DNA of 64,000 nt, from positions 224,007 through 288,006 of the forward strand of contig NZ_BMHK01000002.1 in assembly GCF_014640675.1 (NCBI RefSeq), read 5' to 3'. How positions within the stretch are numbered: position 1 is the stretch's first letter; every line of letters begins with the position of its first letter. Below are positions 1 to 8,080 of the stretch, piece after piece. Source of the stretch: Novosphingobium endophyticum (GTDB lineage Bacteria > Pseudomonadota > Alphaproteobacteria > Sphingomonadales > Sphingomonadaceae). Position numbers and translations under genes: made by a program. Under the pieces are notes generated by a model that saw nothing but the letters and a program-made list of their open reading frames with translations, made no database searches and had not been told where the DNA came from.

Positions 1-234
1 TCGACCGGGCGCGCCCGGCTCTCGCTGTTCGCAAGGCTGCTGGCGGTGATCGCGCTGGCTGTCGGGCTCTACCTGTTCATCCCGTTCGGACCCTCGGGTG
101 CCGCTTGGGCCGTGGCCCTGGGCGGTGCGACGTCCTATCTCGCGATGGGCGTCATGGCATGGTGGACGCTGCAGCGGCTAGAACGCGGGCAGATCGAGCC
201 TGTGGAGGCTGAACGCGGCTCGACAGGCGAGTGA
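1..234 (+). CDS. C-terminal end of a probable polysaccharide flippase (partial)
   Basis: The reading frame is open from the first base of the window to a TGA at 232-234, so this is the last 77 residues of a longer protein whose start lies outside. Two hydrophobic stretches are visible (about residues 15-33 and 38-57), joined by a Gly/Pro-rich turn (FIPFGPSGAAWA), followed by a short polar tail. This hydrophobic pair with a G-P-x-G-A-A-W-A turn is typical of the end of MATE/MurJ-like polysaccharide exporters (Polysacc_synt_C). The assignment rests on that pattern alone and another polytopic membrane protein remains possible. Confidence 0.45.
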   Translation, partial: STGRARLSLFARLLAVIALAVGLYLFIPFGPSGAAWAVALGGATSYLAMGVMAWWTLQRLERGQIEPVEAERGSTGE

Positions 235-253
235 CGTCGGCTATCATGCATGC

Positions 254-1471
254 ATGTCATCCTCAGCCCTGATCGCACAAGCCGCTGACCTGTCCGAGCG
301 TATCGTTGCCCTGCGCCGGGCGATTCACGCCGAACCCGAACTCGGCCTCCATACGCCCAGGACGCGCGACAAGATCCGCGCGGCGCTCGCCCACCTGCCG
401 CTCGAATGGCGGGAGGGGCCTTCGACCACCGGGCTCGTCGCCACGCTGAAAGGCGGGGCCGGACCGGGGCGCGCGGTCCTCCTGCGCGGCGACATGGACG
501 CGCTGCCGATGCCGGAGGAGACAGGGCTCGACTTCGCCTCGACGATCCCCGGCGTGATGCACGCCTGCGGGCACGACGCGCACGTCGCCATGCTGGCCGG
601 CGCGGCCGAGATCCTCGCGCCGCAGGCGGACAGCCTCGAAGGCGAGGTGCGTTTCATGTTCCAGCCCGGCGAGGAAGGGTATCACGGCGCCCGCTTCATG
701 CTGGAGGACGGGCTGCTGGGCGGAGAAGGCTTCGATCGCCCGCTGCCGGACGCCGCCTTCGCGCTCCATGTCATGCCCAACGCGCCGCACGGCCTGATCG
801 GCGGTCGGACGGGGCCGCTGCTCGCGGCGGCGGATCAGATCGAAATCACGGTCACCGGGCGCGGCGGCCATGCTTCCATGCCGCACGACACACTCGACCC
901 GGTACCGGTCGCCTGCGAGATCGTCATGGCCATACAGGCAATGGTAGCGCGCAAGTTCAACGTCTTCGATCCCGTGGTGGTGACCGTGTCCCGGATCGAG
1001 GGCGGCACCGCGCACAACATCATCGCCGATCAGGCCCGCATGGTGGGAACGATGCGCACGCTCTCGGCAACGAACCGCGCCCGCCTCAGGGAAGACCTGC
1101 CCGTGCTCGCGGCCGGGATCGCCGGGGCGCATGGCCTTACCGCCGAAGTGCGGTTCGTGGAGGGCTTTCCGGTCACGGTGTGCGACGAGGCCGCCGTGGC
1201 GTTCGGCGAGCAGGTGGCGCGATCGATGTTCGGCGAGGCGGCGTTCCTGCGCCTGCGCGATCCGATCATGGGCGCAGAGGACTTCGCCTATGTGCTGGAG
1301 AAAGTGCCCGGCGCGATGTTCTTCCTCGGCGTCAGCCATCAGGGGGCGGACTGGCAGCATTGCTGCGGCATCCACTCGACCAAGATGATGGTCGACGAAA
1401 CGGTCCTGCCGCAGGGCGCGGCCTATCTTGCGGGTCTGGCGCGGACTTTCCTGGACAGCGGCTTCGGCTGA
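254..1471 (+). CDS. M20 family metallopeptidase / amidohydrolase (hippurate hydrolase-like)
   Basis: A 405-residue cytoplasmic zinc amidohydrolase of peptidase family M20D, the family that removes acyl groups from N-acyl amino acids (hippurate, N-acetyl amino acids). The metal-binding HACGHDAH motif is at about residue 102, the QPGEEGYHGA segment with the catalytic Glu pair near 136, the dimerisation domain starts around GRGGHASMPH near 205, and GAEDFAY plus a late IHSTKM histidine complete the site. Length is usual for the family. The ATG at 254 is 19 bases after the preceding stop. The exact substrate cannot be read from the sequence; aminoacylase or hippuricase activity is inferred from the family. 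Confidence 0.85.
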   Translation: MSSSALIAQAADLSERIVALRRAIHAEPELGLHTPRTRDKIRAALAHLPLEWREGPSTTGLVATLKGGAGPGRAVLLRGDMDALPMPEETGLDFASTIPGVMHACGHDAHVAMLAGAAEILAPQADSLEGEVRFMFQPGEEGYHGARFMLEDGLLGGEGFDRPLPDAAFALHVMPNAPHGLIGGRTGPLLAAADQIEITVTGRGGHASMPHDTLDPVPVACEIVMAIQAMVARKFNVFDPVVVTVSRIEGGTAHNIIADQARMVGTMRTLSATNRARLREDLPVLAAGIAGAHGLTAEVRFVEGFPVTVCDEAAVAFGEQVARSMFGEAAFLRLRDPIMGAEDFAYVLEKVPGAMFFLGVSHQGADWQHCCGIHSTKMMVDETVLPQGAAYLAGLARTFLDSGFG

Positions 1472-1489
1472 GGCGCGGGCGCCTTCACG

Positions 1490-1780
1490 TCACGCCTGCA
1501 CGTCCGCCCATTCAGGATGCCGTTCGAACGCGGCAATGACGTAGCTGCATACGGGGCGTATCCTGAAGTCGTTCTCGCGGGCATCGGCCACCATTGCCTC
1601 CACAAGCCGCGCGGCGACGCCGCGATTCCCGATCACCGGGGGCACCAGCGTGTGATTGGCATAATGGACGCCGTTGTGTTCCATCCAGGTCAGCTTGCCG
1701 ACCGCATCGCTGTCCGCGACATGGGCGATGTATTCGCCCCCTGAACCCAGTTCGTGCTTGGTAATGGTCACAGCGACCAT
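1490..1780 (-). CDS. Small GNAT-fold acetyltransferase (YjdJ-like)
   Basis: A 96-residue protein matching the short GNAT subfamily (GCN5-related N-acetyltransferase, PF14542 type) in length and pattern: an N-terminal beta sheet with GEYIAHV and KLTWMEHNG, then HTLVPPVIGNRGVAARLVE, which carries the R-G-x-A/G acetyl-CoA loop, and a closing segment with ENDFRIRPVCSYV and a C-terminal ERHPEW. Members are thought to acetylate small substrates or proteins, but targets are mostly unknown. It is convergent with the M20 gene (19-base gap) and divergent from the small ORF at 1851. Confidence 0.8.
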   Translation of the reverse strand: MVAVTITKHELGSGGEYIAHVADSDAVGKLTWMEHNGVHYANHTLVPPVIGNRGVAARLVEAMVADARENDFRIRPVCSYVIAAFERHPEWADVQA

Positions 1781-1850
1781 GCGTTATCTCCAGCAGCATT
1801 TTCCCGTGCGGTGAGGCGCTTGACGAGGCGCCCGGCGCCGAGCAGGGCAT

Positions 1851-2030
1851 ATGGCCATGAAGTCCCTTTCCGACAATGCCGCGTCCGTCCATCCCGCCGA
1901 GCGCGAGGGGCTGCGGGGGCAAGGCTTCGCCTTCCATGACCGGTGCGAGGACGCCGCGCGGCTAGTCGCCTCGTGGGACACCCGGATGGAACACGCCTCC
2001 GCCCTGGCGCGCACGATTGCCCGCCTGTGA
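1851..2030 (+). CDS. Small hypothetical protein (59 aa)
   Basis: An open frame of 59 codons starting ATG-GCC-ATG and ending TGA at 2028-2030. A GCAGGG stretch lies a few bases before the start, a plausible though not strong ribosome site. The product is soluble, mildly charged, with HDRCEDAARLV and WDTRMEHASALARTI segments that could form two helices. The next gene starts about ten bases later, which suggests co-transcription with the DMT transporter. I do not recognise the family; a longer opposite-strand frame also crosses this stretch, so coding status is uncertain. Confidence 0.4.
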   Translation: MAMKSLSDNAASVHPAEREGLRGQGFAFHDRCEDAARLVASWDTRMEHASALARTIARL

Positions 2031-2040
2031 GGCAGGTGAG

Positions 2041-2955
2041 GTGAACGCTCCCGTGCAGCGGGCCGTGCTGCGCCCGGCCATCGCCATGCCATTTGCGCTG
2101 GTGGCGCTGATCTGGGGCTCCACCTGGTGGGTCATCATCGGGCAGATCGACGGCGTTCCGGCAAGCTGGTCGGTCGTCTGGCGCTTCGCGCTGGCGACGC
2201 CGGCGATGTTCCTCGTCGCGCTGGCGATGGGCAGGAGCCTGCGCCTGGGCGCGGCCGGGCACCGGCTGGCGCTTGTAATCGGCGCGGCGCAGTTCTGCGG
2301 CAATTACAACTTCGTCTACCGCGCCGAACTGCACCTGACCTCGGGCATCGTCGCGGTCATGCTTTCGCTGCTGCTGGTACCCAACGCCATGCTCGCACGG
2401 GCGCTGCTCAAGCAGCCGATCACCCCGCGCTTCCTTGTCGGCAGCGCCATCGCCCTGGCCGGGATCGCCCTGCTCCTGCTGCACGAGGCGCGCGAGGCGC
2501 CGGTCGGGGGCAAGGTGCTGCTGGGCATCGCCTTTGCGGTCATCGCGATGCTGTGCGCCTCGTTCTCCAACGTGATCCAGGCCAACGAGACGGGGCAGGC
2601 CGTGCCGATGGAGAGCCTGCTTGCCTGGGCGATGCTCTACGGCACGATCTGCGACGTCGCGGTGGCCCTTGTTACCAGCGGTCCGCCGGTGATCCCCGCC
2701 AGCCTCGCCTACTGGCTGGGCACCGCCTACCTCGCGATTCTGGGCTCGGTCGTGACCTTTCCGCTCTATTACACACTGATCCGCAAACTTGGCGCCGGGC
2801 GGGCGGCATACAATGGGGTTGCCGTGGTCATCGTCGCCATGCTGATTTCGACCGTGCTCGAAGACTATCGCTGGTCTTTGCTGGCGGCGGCGGGCGCGGT
2901 GCTGGCGGTGGCCGGGCTGGTCATCGCCCTGAGCGCGCGCAGGCCCGCGGCATAG
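2041..2955 (+). CDS. DMT superfamily (EamA) transporter
   Basis: An inner-membrane protein of about 304 residues with ten hydrophobic segments in two repeated halves, as in EamA drug/metabolite exporters. The first repeat begins with FALVALIWGSTWWVIIGQI, a hallmark of the family, and the second half begins near residue 160. The GTG at 2041 is chosen because GAGGCAGGTGAG lies directly upstream; GTG 2053 and ATG 2086 are later options and an upstream TTG would overlap the previous gene. The 3' end overlaps the convergent epimerase gene by 91 bases. Substrate unknown; amino-acid or metabolite export is usual for the family. Confidence 0.85.
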   Translation: MNAPVQRAVLRPAIAMPFALVALIWGSTWWVIIGQIDGVPASWSVVWRFALATPAMFLVALAMGRSLRLGAAGHRLALVIGAAQFCGNYNFVYRAELHLTSGIVAVMLSLLLVPNAMLARALLKQPITPRFLVGSAIALAGIALLLLHEAREAPVGGKVLLGIAFAVIAMLCASFSNVIQANETGQAVPMESLLAWAMLYGTICDVAVALVTSGPPVIPASLAYWLGTAYLAILGSVVTFPLYYTLIRKLGAGRAAYNGVAVVIVAMLISTVLEDYRWSLLAAAGAVLAVAGLVIALSARRPAA

Positions 2956-3701
2956 TCCGCAAAGCACGGCCGCCAGCCCAGCACGCGCTTCGCCTTGCCA
3001 TTGGCGACGCGCCGGTTCTCGGCATAGAAGGCGCGCGCCATCGGTGAGAGCCCCGCTTCCTCCAGCGATTGCAGCGGCGGCGGCTCGATTCCGAGCAGGC
3101 GGCAGGCTTCCTCGACCAGCAGGTTCTGGCTGCAGGGCAGGTCGTCCGCAAGGTTGTAGGCCCCCGGCGGCGCGCCGATTCCCGCGATCACGCCCGAGGC
3201 GATGTCCTCGACATGGACGCGGCTGAAGACCTGACCGGGCAGGTCGATGCGATGCGCGCGCCCTTGTGCGATCCGATCGAAGATCGAGCGGCCGGGGCCA
3301 TAGATGCCCGGCAGGCGGTAGACCCGCGCGCCGCGCGCCAGCCAGGCCGCGTCCGCTTCGGCCCGCGCGACGCGGCGGCCGGTGCCGACAGGCGCGCTTT
3401 CGTCCACCCAGGCGCCTCCGGTATCGCCGTAGACCCCGGTGGAGGAGAGATAGGAGAGCGGCTTTCCCGCGAGCGCCGCGCCGTAGCGATCGAGAACGGG
3501 GTCGAGCCCCTCGCTTCCCGGCGGCACGGACGAAAGCACGTGGTCGGCATCGGCGAGCGCCAGGCGCACGGTGCCTTCGTCATCGAAAGAGAGCGTGCCT
3601 TTGCTTCCCGTCGAGATCACTTCCCAGCCCTGCGCGGCGAGATGTCCGGCAATGACCCCGCCGGCATAGCCCAGGCCGAAAATGAAGAACCGCCGGTGCA
3701 T
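2865..3701 (-). CDS. NAD(P)-binding SDR/epimerase family protein (YeeZ-like)
   Basis: A 278-residue extended short-chain dehydrogenase-like protein. The N-terminus MHRRFFIFGLGYAGG holds the Rossmann G-x-G-x-x-G motif, followed by STGVYGDTGGAWVDE, a TGVYGD signature seen in YeeZ-like nucleoside-diphosphate-sugar epimerases, and YRLPGIYGPGRS. The classical catalytic YxxxK is not evident, as in many YeeZ relatives, so the reaction is unknown. The start ATG (complement 3699-3701) is the one that gives a canonical Rossmann N-terminus; the same open frame runs much further upstream but only as the antisense of pepN. Its C-terminus overlaps the DMT transporter gene tail to tail. Confidence 0.8.
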   Translation of the reverse strand: MHRRFFIFGLGYAGGVIAGHLAAQGWEVISTGSKGTLSFDDEGTVRLALADADHVLSSVPPGSEGLDPVLDRYGAALAGKPLSYLSSTGVYGDTGGAWVDESAPVGTGRRVARAEADAAWLARGARVYRLPGIYGPGRSIFDRIAQGRAHRIDLPGQVFSRVHVEDIASGVIAGIGAPPGAYNLADDLPCSQNLLVEEACRLLGIEPPPLQSLEEAGLSPMARAFYAENRRVANGKAKRVLGWRPCFADYAAGLRALRAMTSPATASTAPAAASKDQR

Positions 3702-3797
3702 TGTGTTCCTGTGCCTCCCGCCGCCAATCTCCGGAACTTTACGCTGTTTGGTAGTCCGACCGCTGGCAATCGCAAGGCGAGCCTCTAAATCAGCACC

Positions 3798-6467
3798 ATG
3801 GACATTGCCAGCAGCCCCGCCGAGCCTGAAGAAAACACGCAGGTCGCCGATGCGGCCCCGCCGCCGCACGCGCCCCAGGTCATCCACCGGGAGGACTATC
3901 TTGCGCCGGCCTGGCTGGTGCCGGAGATCGCCCTGTCCTTCCGGCTGGGCGTGGAGGAAACGCACGTCTGCTCGAAGCTGACGGTTACGCGAAACCCGGA
4001 CGGCAATGGCTCCGACGTCCTTCGCCTCAATGGCGACCAGATTTCGCCGCTGGTGGTGAAAGTGGACGGCCGCGCCGCGCGCGACTGGCGGATGGATGGC
4101 CCGGACCTGCTGCTCGAACTGGATGGAGAGCGGCACGCGATCGAGATCGAGACGCTGGTCCAGCCCGTCACCAACACGCAGCTCATGGGCCTCTACGCCT
4201 CGAACGGCATGCTGTGCACGCAGTGCGAGGCCGAAGGCTTCCGCCGAATCACATTCTTCCCGGACCGGCCCGACGTGCTCTCGACCTATTCGGTGCGCAT
4301 GGAGGGAAACAAAGCGCGCTTCCCGATCCTGCTTTCGAACGGCAACTGCACGGCGCGGGGCGAGGGCGCGGAAGGCCGCCACTGGGCGCACTGGCACGAC
4401 CCCTGGCCCAAGCCGAGCTATCTCTTCGCGCTCGTCGCCGGCAATCTGGTCGCCAACACCGCCCGGTTCACGACTATGAGCGGGCGGCAGGTGGAATGCA
4501 ACGTCTGGGTCCGCCCCGGCGACGAGAACCGCACGCAGCACGCGCTCGATTCGCTGATCGCGGCGATGAAATGGGATGAGGAGGCCTTCGGGCGCGAATA
4601 CGACCTCGACCTGTTCAACATTGTCGCGGTGTCGGACTTCAACATGGGGGCGATGGAGAACAAGGGCCTCAACATCTTCAACACCCGCTATGTCCTCGCC
4701 GAGCCTGACACCGCGACCGATGCCGATTACGACGCCATCGAGAGCGTGGTCGGCCACGAGTATTTCCACAACTGGTCGGGTAATCGGGTGACCTGCCGCG
4801 ACTGGTTCCAGCTTTCGCTCAAGGAAGGCTTCACCGTCCTTCGCGACCAGCTTTTCAGCGCCGACATGGGCAGCGAGGCGGTCAAGCGGATCGAGGACGT
4901 GCGCATCCTGCGCGGTGGCCAGTTCCCCGAGGATTCGGGGCCGCTCGCCCATCCGATCCGCCCGGATTCCTATCAGGAGATCTCGAACTTCTACACGTCG
5001 ACGGTCTACAACAAGGGGGCCGAGGTGATCCGCATGATGCGGACCATGGCCGGCGAGGAACGCTTCCGCAAAGGCACCGACCTCTATTTCGAGCGCCACG
5101 ACGGCGAAGCGGCGACGTGCGAGGATTTCGTCAGGGCCATCGAGGACGGAACCGGGCTGGACCTCGGGCGGTTCCGCCTGTGGTACTCGCAGGCCGGAAC
5201 GCCCCGCGTCGCCATCGCCATGCGCCACGAAGGCGACACGGCGATCCTCACCGCGGACCAGGCCGTCCCGGCAACGCCCGGCCAGGCGATCAAGCAGCCC
5301 ATGCCGATCCCGCTGCGGGTCGCGCTGTTCGATCGCGAGACGGCCAGCCACTCCGGCGAACGGCTGATCGTGCTCGACAAGGCCAGCGATACCTTCCGTT
5401 TCGAGGGATGCCCTCGCCCGCCGGTGCTCTCGGTCAATCGCGGCTTTTCCGCGCCGGTCGCGCTGGAGGTGGAGCGCCCCGACGCGGATCTCGTGTTCCT
5501 CGCCGCGCACGACGACGACCCCTTCGCCCGCTACGAGGCCATGCAGAGCCTGATCGTCCGTCACCTCATCCGCGCGGTGAGCGCGGGCCTGGACGAGACG
5601 GGGTTGGACAAGACGGGGCGGGAAGCCGGGCGCGATGCCGTTCGACAGGCCTGCGAAGCCGTCCTCGCCGACGAGGCGCTGGAGGATCTGATTCGCGGCG
5701 AGCTGCTGATCCTGCCGACCGTCGCGTATCTCTCCGAACAGCTCCTGGTCGCCGATCCCGGCGCGCTGCACCAAGCGCGCGAGGCGCTGAAGGCCTGGCT
5801 GGGGGCGGAGCTGCTGGACTCGTTCCGCGCCCTGCATGACCGCGCCTCGGCCGTGCCCTTCGGCCGCGACGCGGCGGCGCGGGGTGCCCGCAAGTGCAAG
5901 GCGCAGTCGCTCGTCTACATCGCCGCCGGCGATCCGGCCGAAGGCGCCCGCCGCGCCTTCGCGCAATATCGCGCCGCCGACAACATGAGCGACCGCCAGA
6001 GCGCGCTGACCGTGCTGTGCGGCCTTGACGTGCCCGAGCGCGAGGAAGCCCTGGCCGACTTCCACAAGCGCCATGAAGGCAACGCGCTGGTCATCGACAA
6101 ATGGTTCTCGCTCCAGGCCGGCTCGTTCCATCCCCGCGTGCTCGACCATATCCGCACGCTGGCGCAGCATGGCGATTTCACCCTGTCCAATCCGAACCGC
6201 GCGCGCGCGCTCTACATGTCGGCCGCGCTCAATCCGAAGGCGTTTCACGACGCGAGCGGCGAGGGGTACGCGATGATCGGCGAGATCGTCCGTCGGCTCG
6301 ATCCTATAAATCCGCAGACCGCCGCGCGCTTCGTTCCCGCGCTCGGCCGCTGGCGGCGAATCGAGCCGGACCGTGCCCGGCTGATGCGCGCCGAACTCGA
6401 AGAGATCGCGGCACTGCCTACGCTTTCGCGCGACGTGCGCGAGCAGGTGACGAAGAGCCTTGGCTGA
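3798..6467 (+). CDS. pepN: Aminopeptidase N
   Basis: An 889-residue M1 family zinc aminopeptidase that removes N-terminal residues from peptides in the cytoplasm. The exopeptidase motif GAMENKG is at about residue 283, and the zinc site HEYFHNW (His320, Glu321, His324) with the third ligand Glu343 in LKEGFTVLRD is intact. The spacing HExxH-x18-E is exact. The large C-terminal helical domain (from about 550) matches the E. coli PepN architecture and full length. ATG 3798 follows a short divergent intergenic region shared with the epimerase. Its TGA overlaps the beginning of the pgeF frame region, so the two are probably co-transcribed. Confidence 0.95.
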   Translation: MDIASSPAEPEENTQVADAAPPPHAPQVIHREDYLAPAWLVPEIALSFRLGVEETHVCSKLTVTRNPDGNGSDVLRLNGDQISPLVVKVDGRAARDWRMDGPDLLLELDGERHAIEIETLVQPVTNTQLMGLYASNGMLCTQCEAEGFRRITFFPDRPDVLSTYSVRMEGNKARFPILLSNGNCTARGEGAEGRHWAHWHDPWPKPSYLFALVAGNLVANTARFTTMSGRQVECNVWVRPGDENRTQHALDSLIAAMKWDEEAFGREYDLDLFNIVAVSDFNMGAMENKGLNIFNTRYVLAEPDTATDADYDAIESVVGHEYFHNWSGNRVTCRDWFQLSLKEGFTVLRDQLFSADMGSEAVKRIEDVRILRGGQFPEDSGPLAHPIRPDSYQEISNFYTSTVYNKGAEVIRMMRTMAGEERFRKGTDLYFERHDGEAATCEDFVRAIEDGTGLDLGRFRLWYSQAGTPRVAIAMRHEGDTAILTADQAVPATPGQAIKQPMPIPLRVALFDRETASHSGERLIVLDKASDTFRFEGCPRPPVLSVNRGFSAPVALEVERPDADLVFLAAHDDDPFARYEAMQSLIVRHLIRAVSAGLDETGLDKTGREAGRDAVRQACEAVLADEALEDLIRGELLILPTVAYLSEQLLVADPGALHQAREALKAWLGAELLDSFRALHDRASAVPFGRDAAARGARKCKAQSLVYIAAGDPAEGARRAFAQYRAADNMSDRQSALTVLCGLDVPEREEALADFHKRHEGNALVIDKWFSLQAGSFHPRVLDHIRTLAQHGDFTLSNPNRARALYMSAALNPKAFHDASGEGYAMIGEIVRRLDPINPQTAARFVPALGRWRRIEPDRARLMRAELEEIAALPTLSRDVREQVTKSLG

Positions 6468-6468
6468 C

Positions 6469-7245
6469 ATGACGCAAACCGAAGCCGTCGAAGTCAACCG
6501 CGCCGCCGTGCTCGAAGGCGTGCCGCACGGGTTCCTCGGTCGGCGCGGCGGGGTGAGCCGCGGCGATGTCGCGGGCCTCAACGTCGGCCCCGGCTCGGGC
6601 GACGATCCGGCGGCGATCGCCGAGAACCGCGCGCGCGCGGTCGCCGCCGTCCGGCCCGGCGCGCGGCTCGTCACGGTCTATCAGGTCCACTCGCCCGACT
6701 GCGTCATCGTCGCGGACGATCTCTGGTCGGACCGGGACCGCCCTTCCGCCGATGCCCTCGTCACCACCCGCCGGGACGTCCTGCTCGGCGTGCTCACGGC
6801 GGATTGCGCGCCCGTGCTTCTGGCGGACCGGGAGGCCGGCGTCGTCGGCGCCGCGCATGCCGGATGGAAAGGGGCGATCGGCGGCGTGACGGACCGCACC
6901 ATCGCCGCGATGGAATCGCTCGGCGCCAGCACCGCGCGCATCGTCGCGGCGATCGGCCCGTGCATCGCGCGGCAATCCTACGAGGTGGACGAGGCATTTC
7001 GCGACCGCTTCCGCGAAGAGGACAGCGCCAATGCCCGGTTCTTCCGGACAGGCCGCGAGGGGCATCACCAGTTCGATCTCGAGGGCTATGTGGCCGCCCG
7101 CCTCGAAGCCGCCGGAATCGGCGCGGTCGAGCGGCTGGGCCTCGATACCTACGCCGTGCCCGACCGCTTCTTTTCCTATCGCCGCGCGACACATCGCGGC
7201 GAACCCACCTATGGCCGCGAGATTTCCCTGATCGGCCTGGGCTGA
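6469..7245 (+). CDS. pgeF: Purine nucleoside phosphorylase / polyphenol oxidase, laccase-domain YfiH family
   Basis: A 258-residue YfiH/DUF152 (Cu-oxidase_4) protein. Family landmarks are visible: HGFLGRRGGVS near the start, VYQVHSPDCVIV, GVLTADCAPVLLAD with the conserved Asp-Cys, GAAHAGWKGAIGG with the conserved His, and AIGPCIARQSYEV. In E. coli the homologue PgeF (YfiH) edits muropeptide linkage errors, while other members act as purine nucleoside phosphorylases; the sequence does not decide between them. ATG 6469 is preferred; a TTG at 6460 overlapping the pepN stop would add three residues. It sits one base after pepN. Confidence 0.9.
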   Translation: MTQTEAVEVNRAAVLEGVPHGFLGRRGGVSRGDVAGLNVGPGSGDDPAAIAENRARAVAAVRPGARLVTVYQVHSPDCVIVADDLWSDRDRPSADALVTTRRDVLLGVLTADCAPVLLADREAGVVGAAHAGWKGAIGGVTDRTIAAMESLGASTARIVAAIGPCIARQSYEVDEAFRDRFREEDSANARFFRTGREGHHQFDLEGYVAARLEAAGIGAVERLGLDTYAVPDRFFSYRRATHRGEPTYGREISLIGLG

Positions 7246-7523
7246 GGCGCACATGCCGGCACGCGGCCTGCTCGGCGACCGATCCGCCCGTCAAGCCGAA
7301 AGCGCCGCTCTTTCAGGGCTTTCACGATAGGCCAAAAAGGCGGTTGGCAGCGCCGGTTTTCGCGTATATCAGGCCGCCCAAGTCGGGTCCGGCCCGGAAT
7401 GCGTCCGGTCAGGGCGTCGTCAAGGGGGTTACCAGGCGTACCATTGGTAGGCACATGGCCCGTTGTCGGTCCCCGGCAGCGGGTTGTCAAAAGCAAGACG
7501 TCTAAAGCAAGGCAAGGGCTAAC

Positions 7524-8057
7524 ATGGCAGAAGAAGTTGGCGTGCGGCGGCGCGATTTCATCAATATCGCCGCGGTAAGCGCGGCGGGTGTCGCTGGCGT
7601 TGGGGTGGTTATTCCCCTGGTCAGCCAGATGTCGGCATCGGCCGACGTGCTTGCGGCATCGTCGACCGAAGTCGACATTTCCGCGATTCAGCCGGGCCAG
7701 GCCATCAAGGCCGTCTTCCGCAAGCAGCCGGTCTTCGTGCGCAACCTGACTCCGCAGGAGATCGCGGAAGCGAACGCGGTTCCTCTCGACACGCTGCGCG
7801 ACCCGCAGACGCTGGCCGAGCGAACCAAGGAAGGCAAGGAGAACTGGCTCATCACCATGGGCGTGTGCACCCACCTCGGCTGCGTGCCGCTGGGTGCCGG
7901 CGAGGGTGAAACCAGGGGCGAGTTCGGCGGCTATTTCTGCCCCTGCCACGGTTCGTACTACGACACCGCAGCCCGTATCCGTAAGGGCCCCGCGCCCACG
8001 AACCTTGAGGTTCCGGAATACGAATTCACCTCCGACTCCGTCGTCAAGATCGGCTGA
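7524..8057 (+). CDS. petA: Ubiquinol-cytochrome c reductase iron-sulfur (Rieske) subunit
   Basis: A 177-residue Rieske protein of the cytochrome bc1 complex, which carries electrons from ubiquinol to cytochrome c1 in the inner membrane. An N-terminal twin-arginine signal/anchor (VRRRDFINIAAVSAAGVAGVG) is followed by a flexible hinge. The 2Fe-2S cluster ligands are in CTHLGC (residues 115-120) and CPCHGS (139-144). It is the first gene of petABC, with petB 23 bases downstream. The 278-base gap upstream probably holds the operon promoter; no other gene is apparent there. Confidence 0.96.
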   Translation: MAEEVGVRRRDFINIAAVSAAGVAGVGVVIPLVSQMSASADVLAASSTEVDISAIQPGQAIKAVFRKQPVFVRNLTPQEIAEANAVPLDTLRDPQTLAERTKEGKENWLITMGVCTHLGCVPLGAGEGETRGEFGGYFCPCHGSYYDTAARIRKGPAPTNLEVPEYEFTSDSVVKIG

Positions 8058-8080
8058 GGCCAAGAGAGAGGATCACGATC

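Noticed and set aside
3702..6674. Very long minus-strand open frame opposite pepN (part of a 1269-codon frame)
   Set aside because: Only its last 278 codons (from 3701) encode a recognisable protein. The rest is the antisense of pepN, kept open by high GC, with Arg/His/Gly-rich composition.
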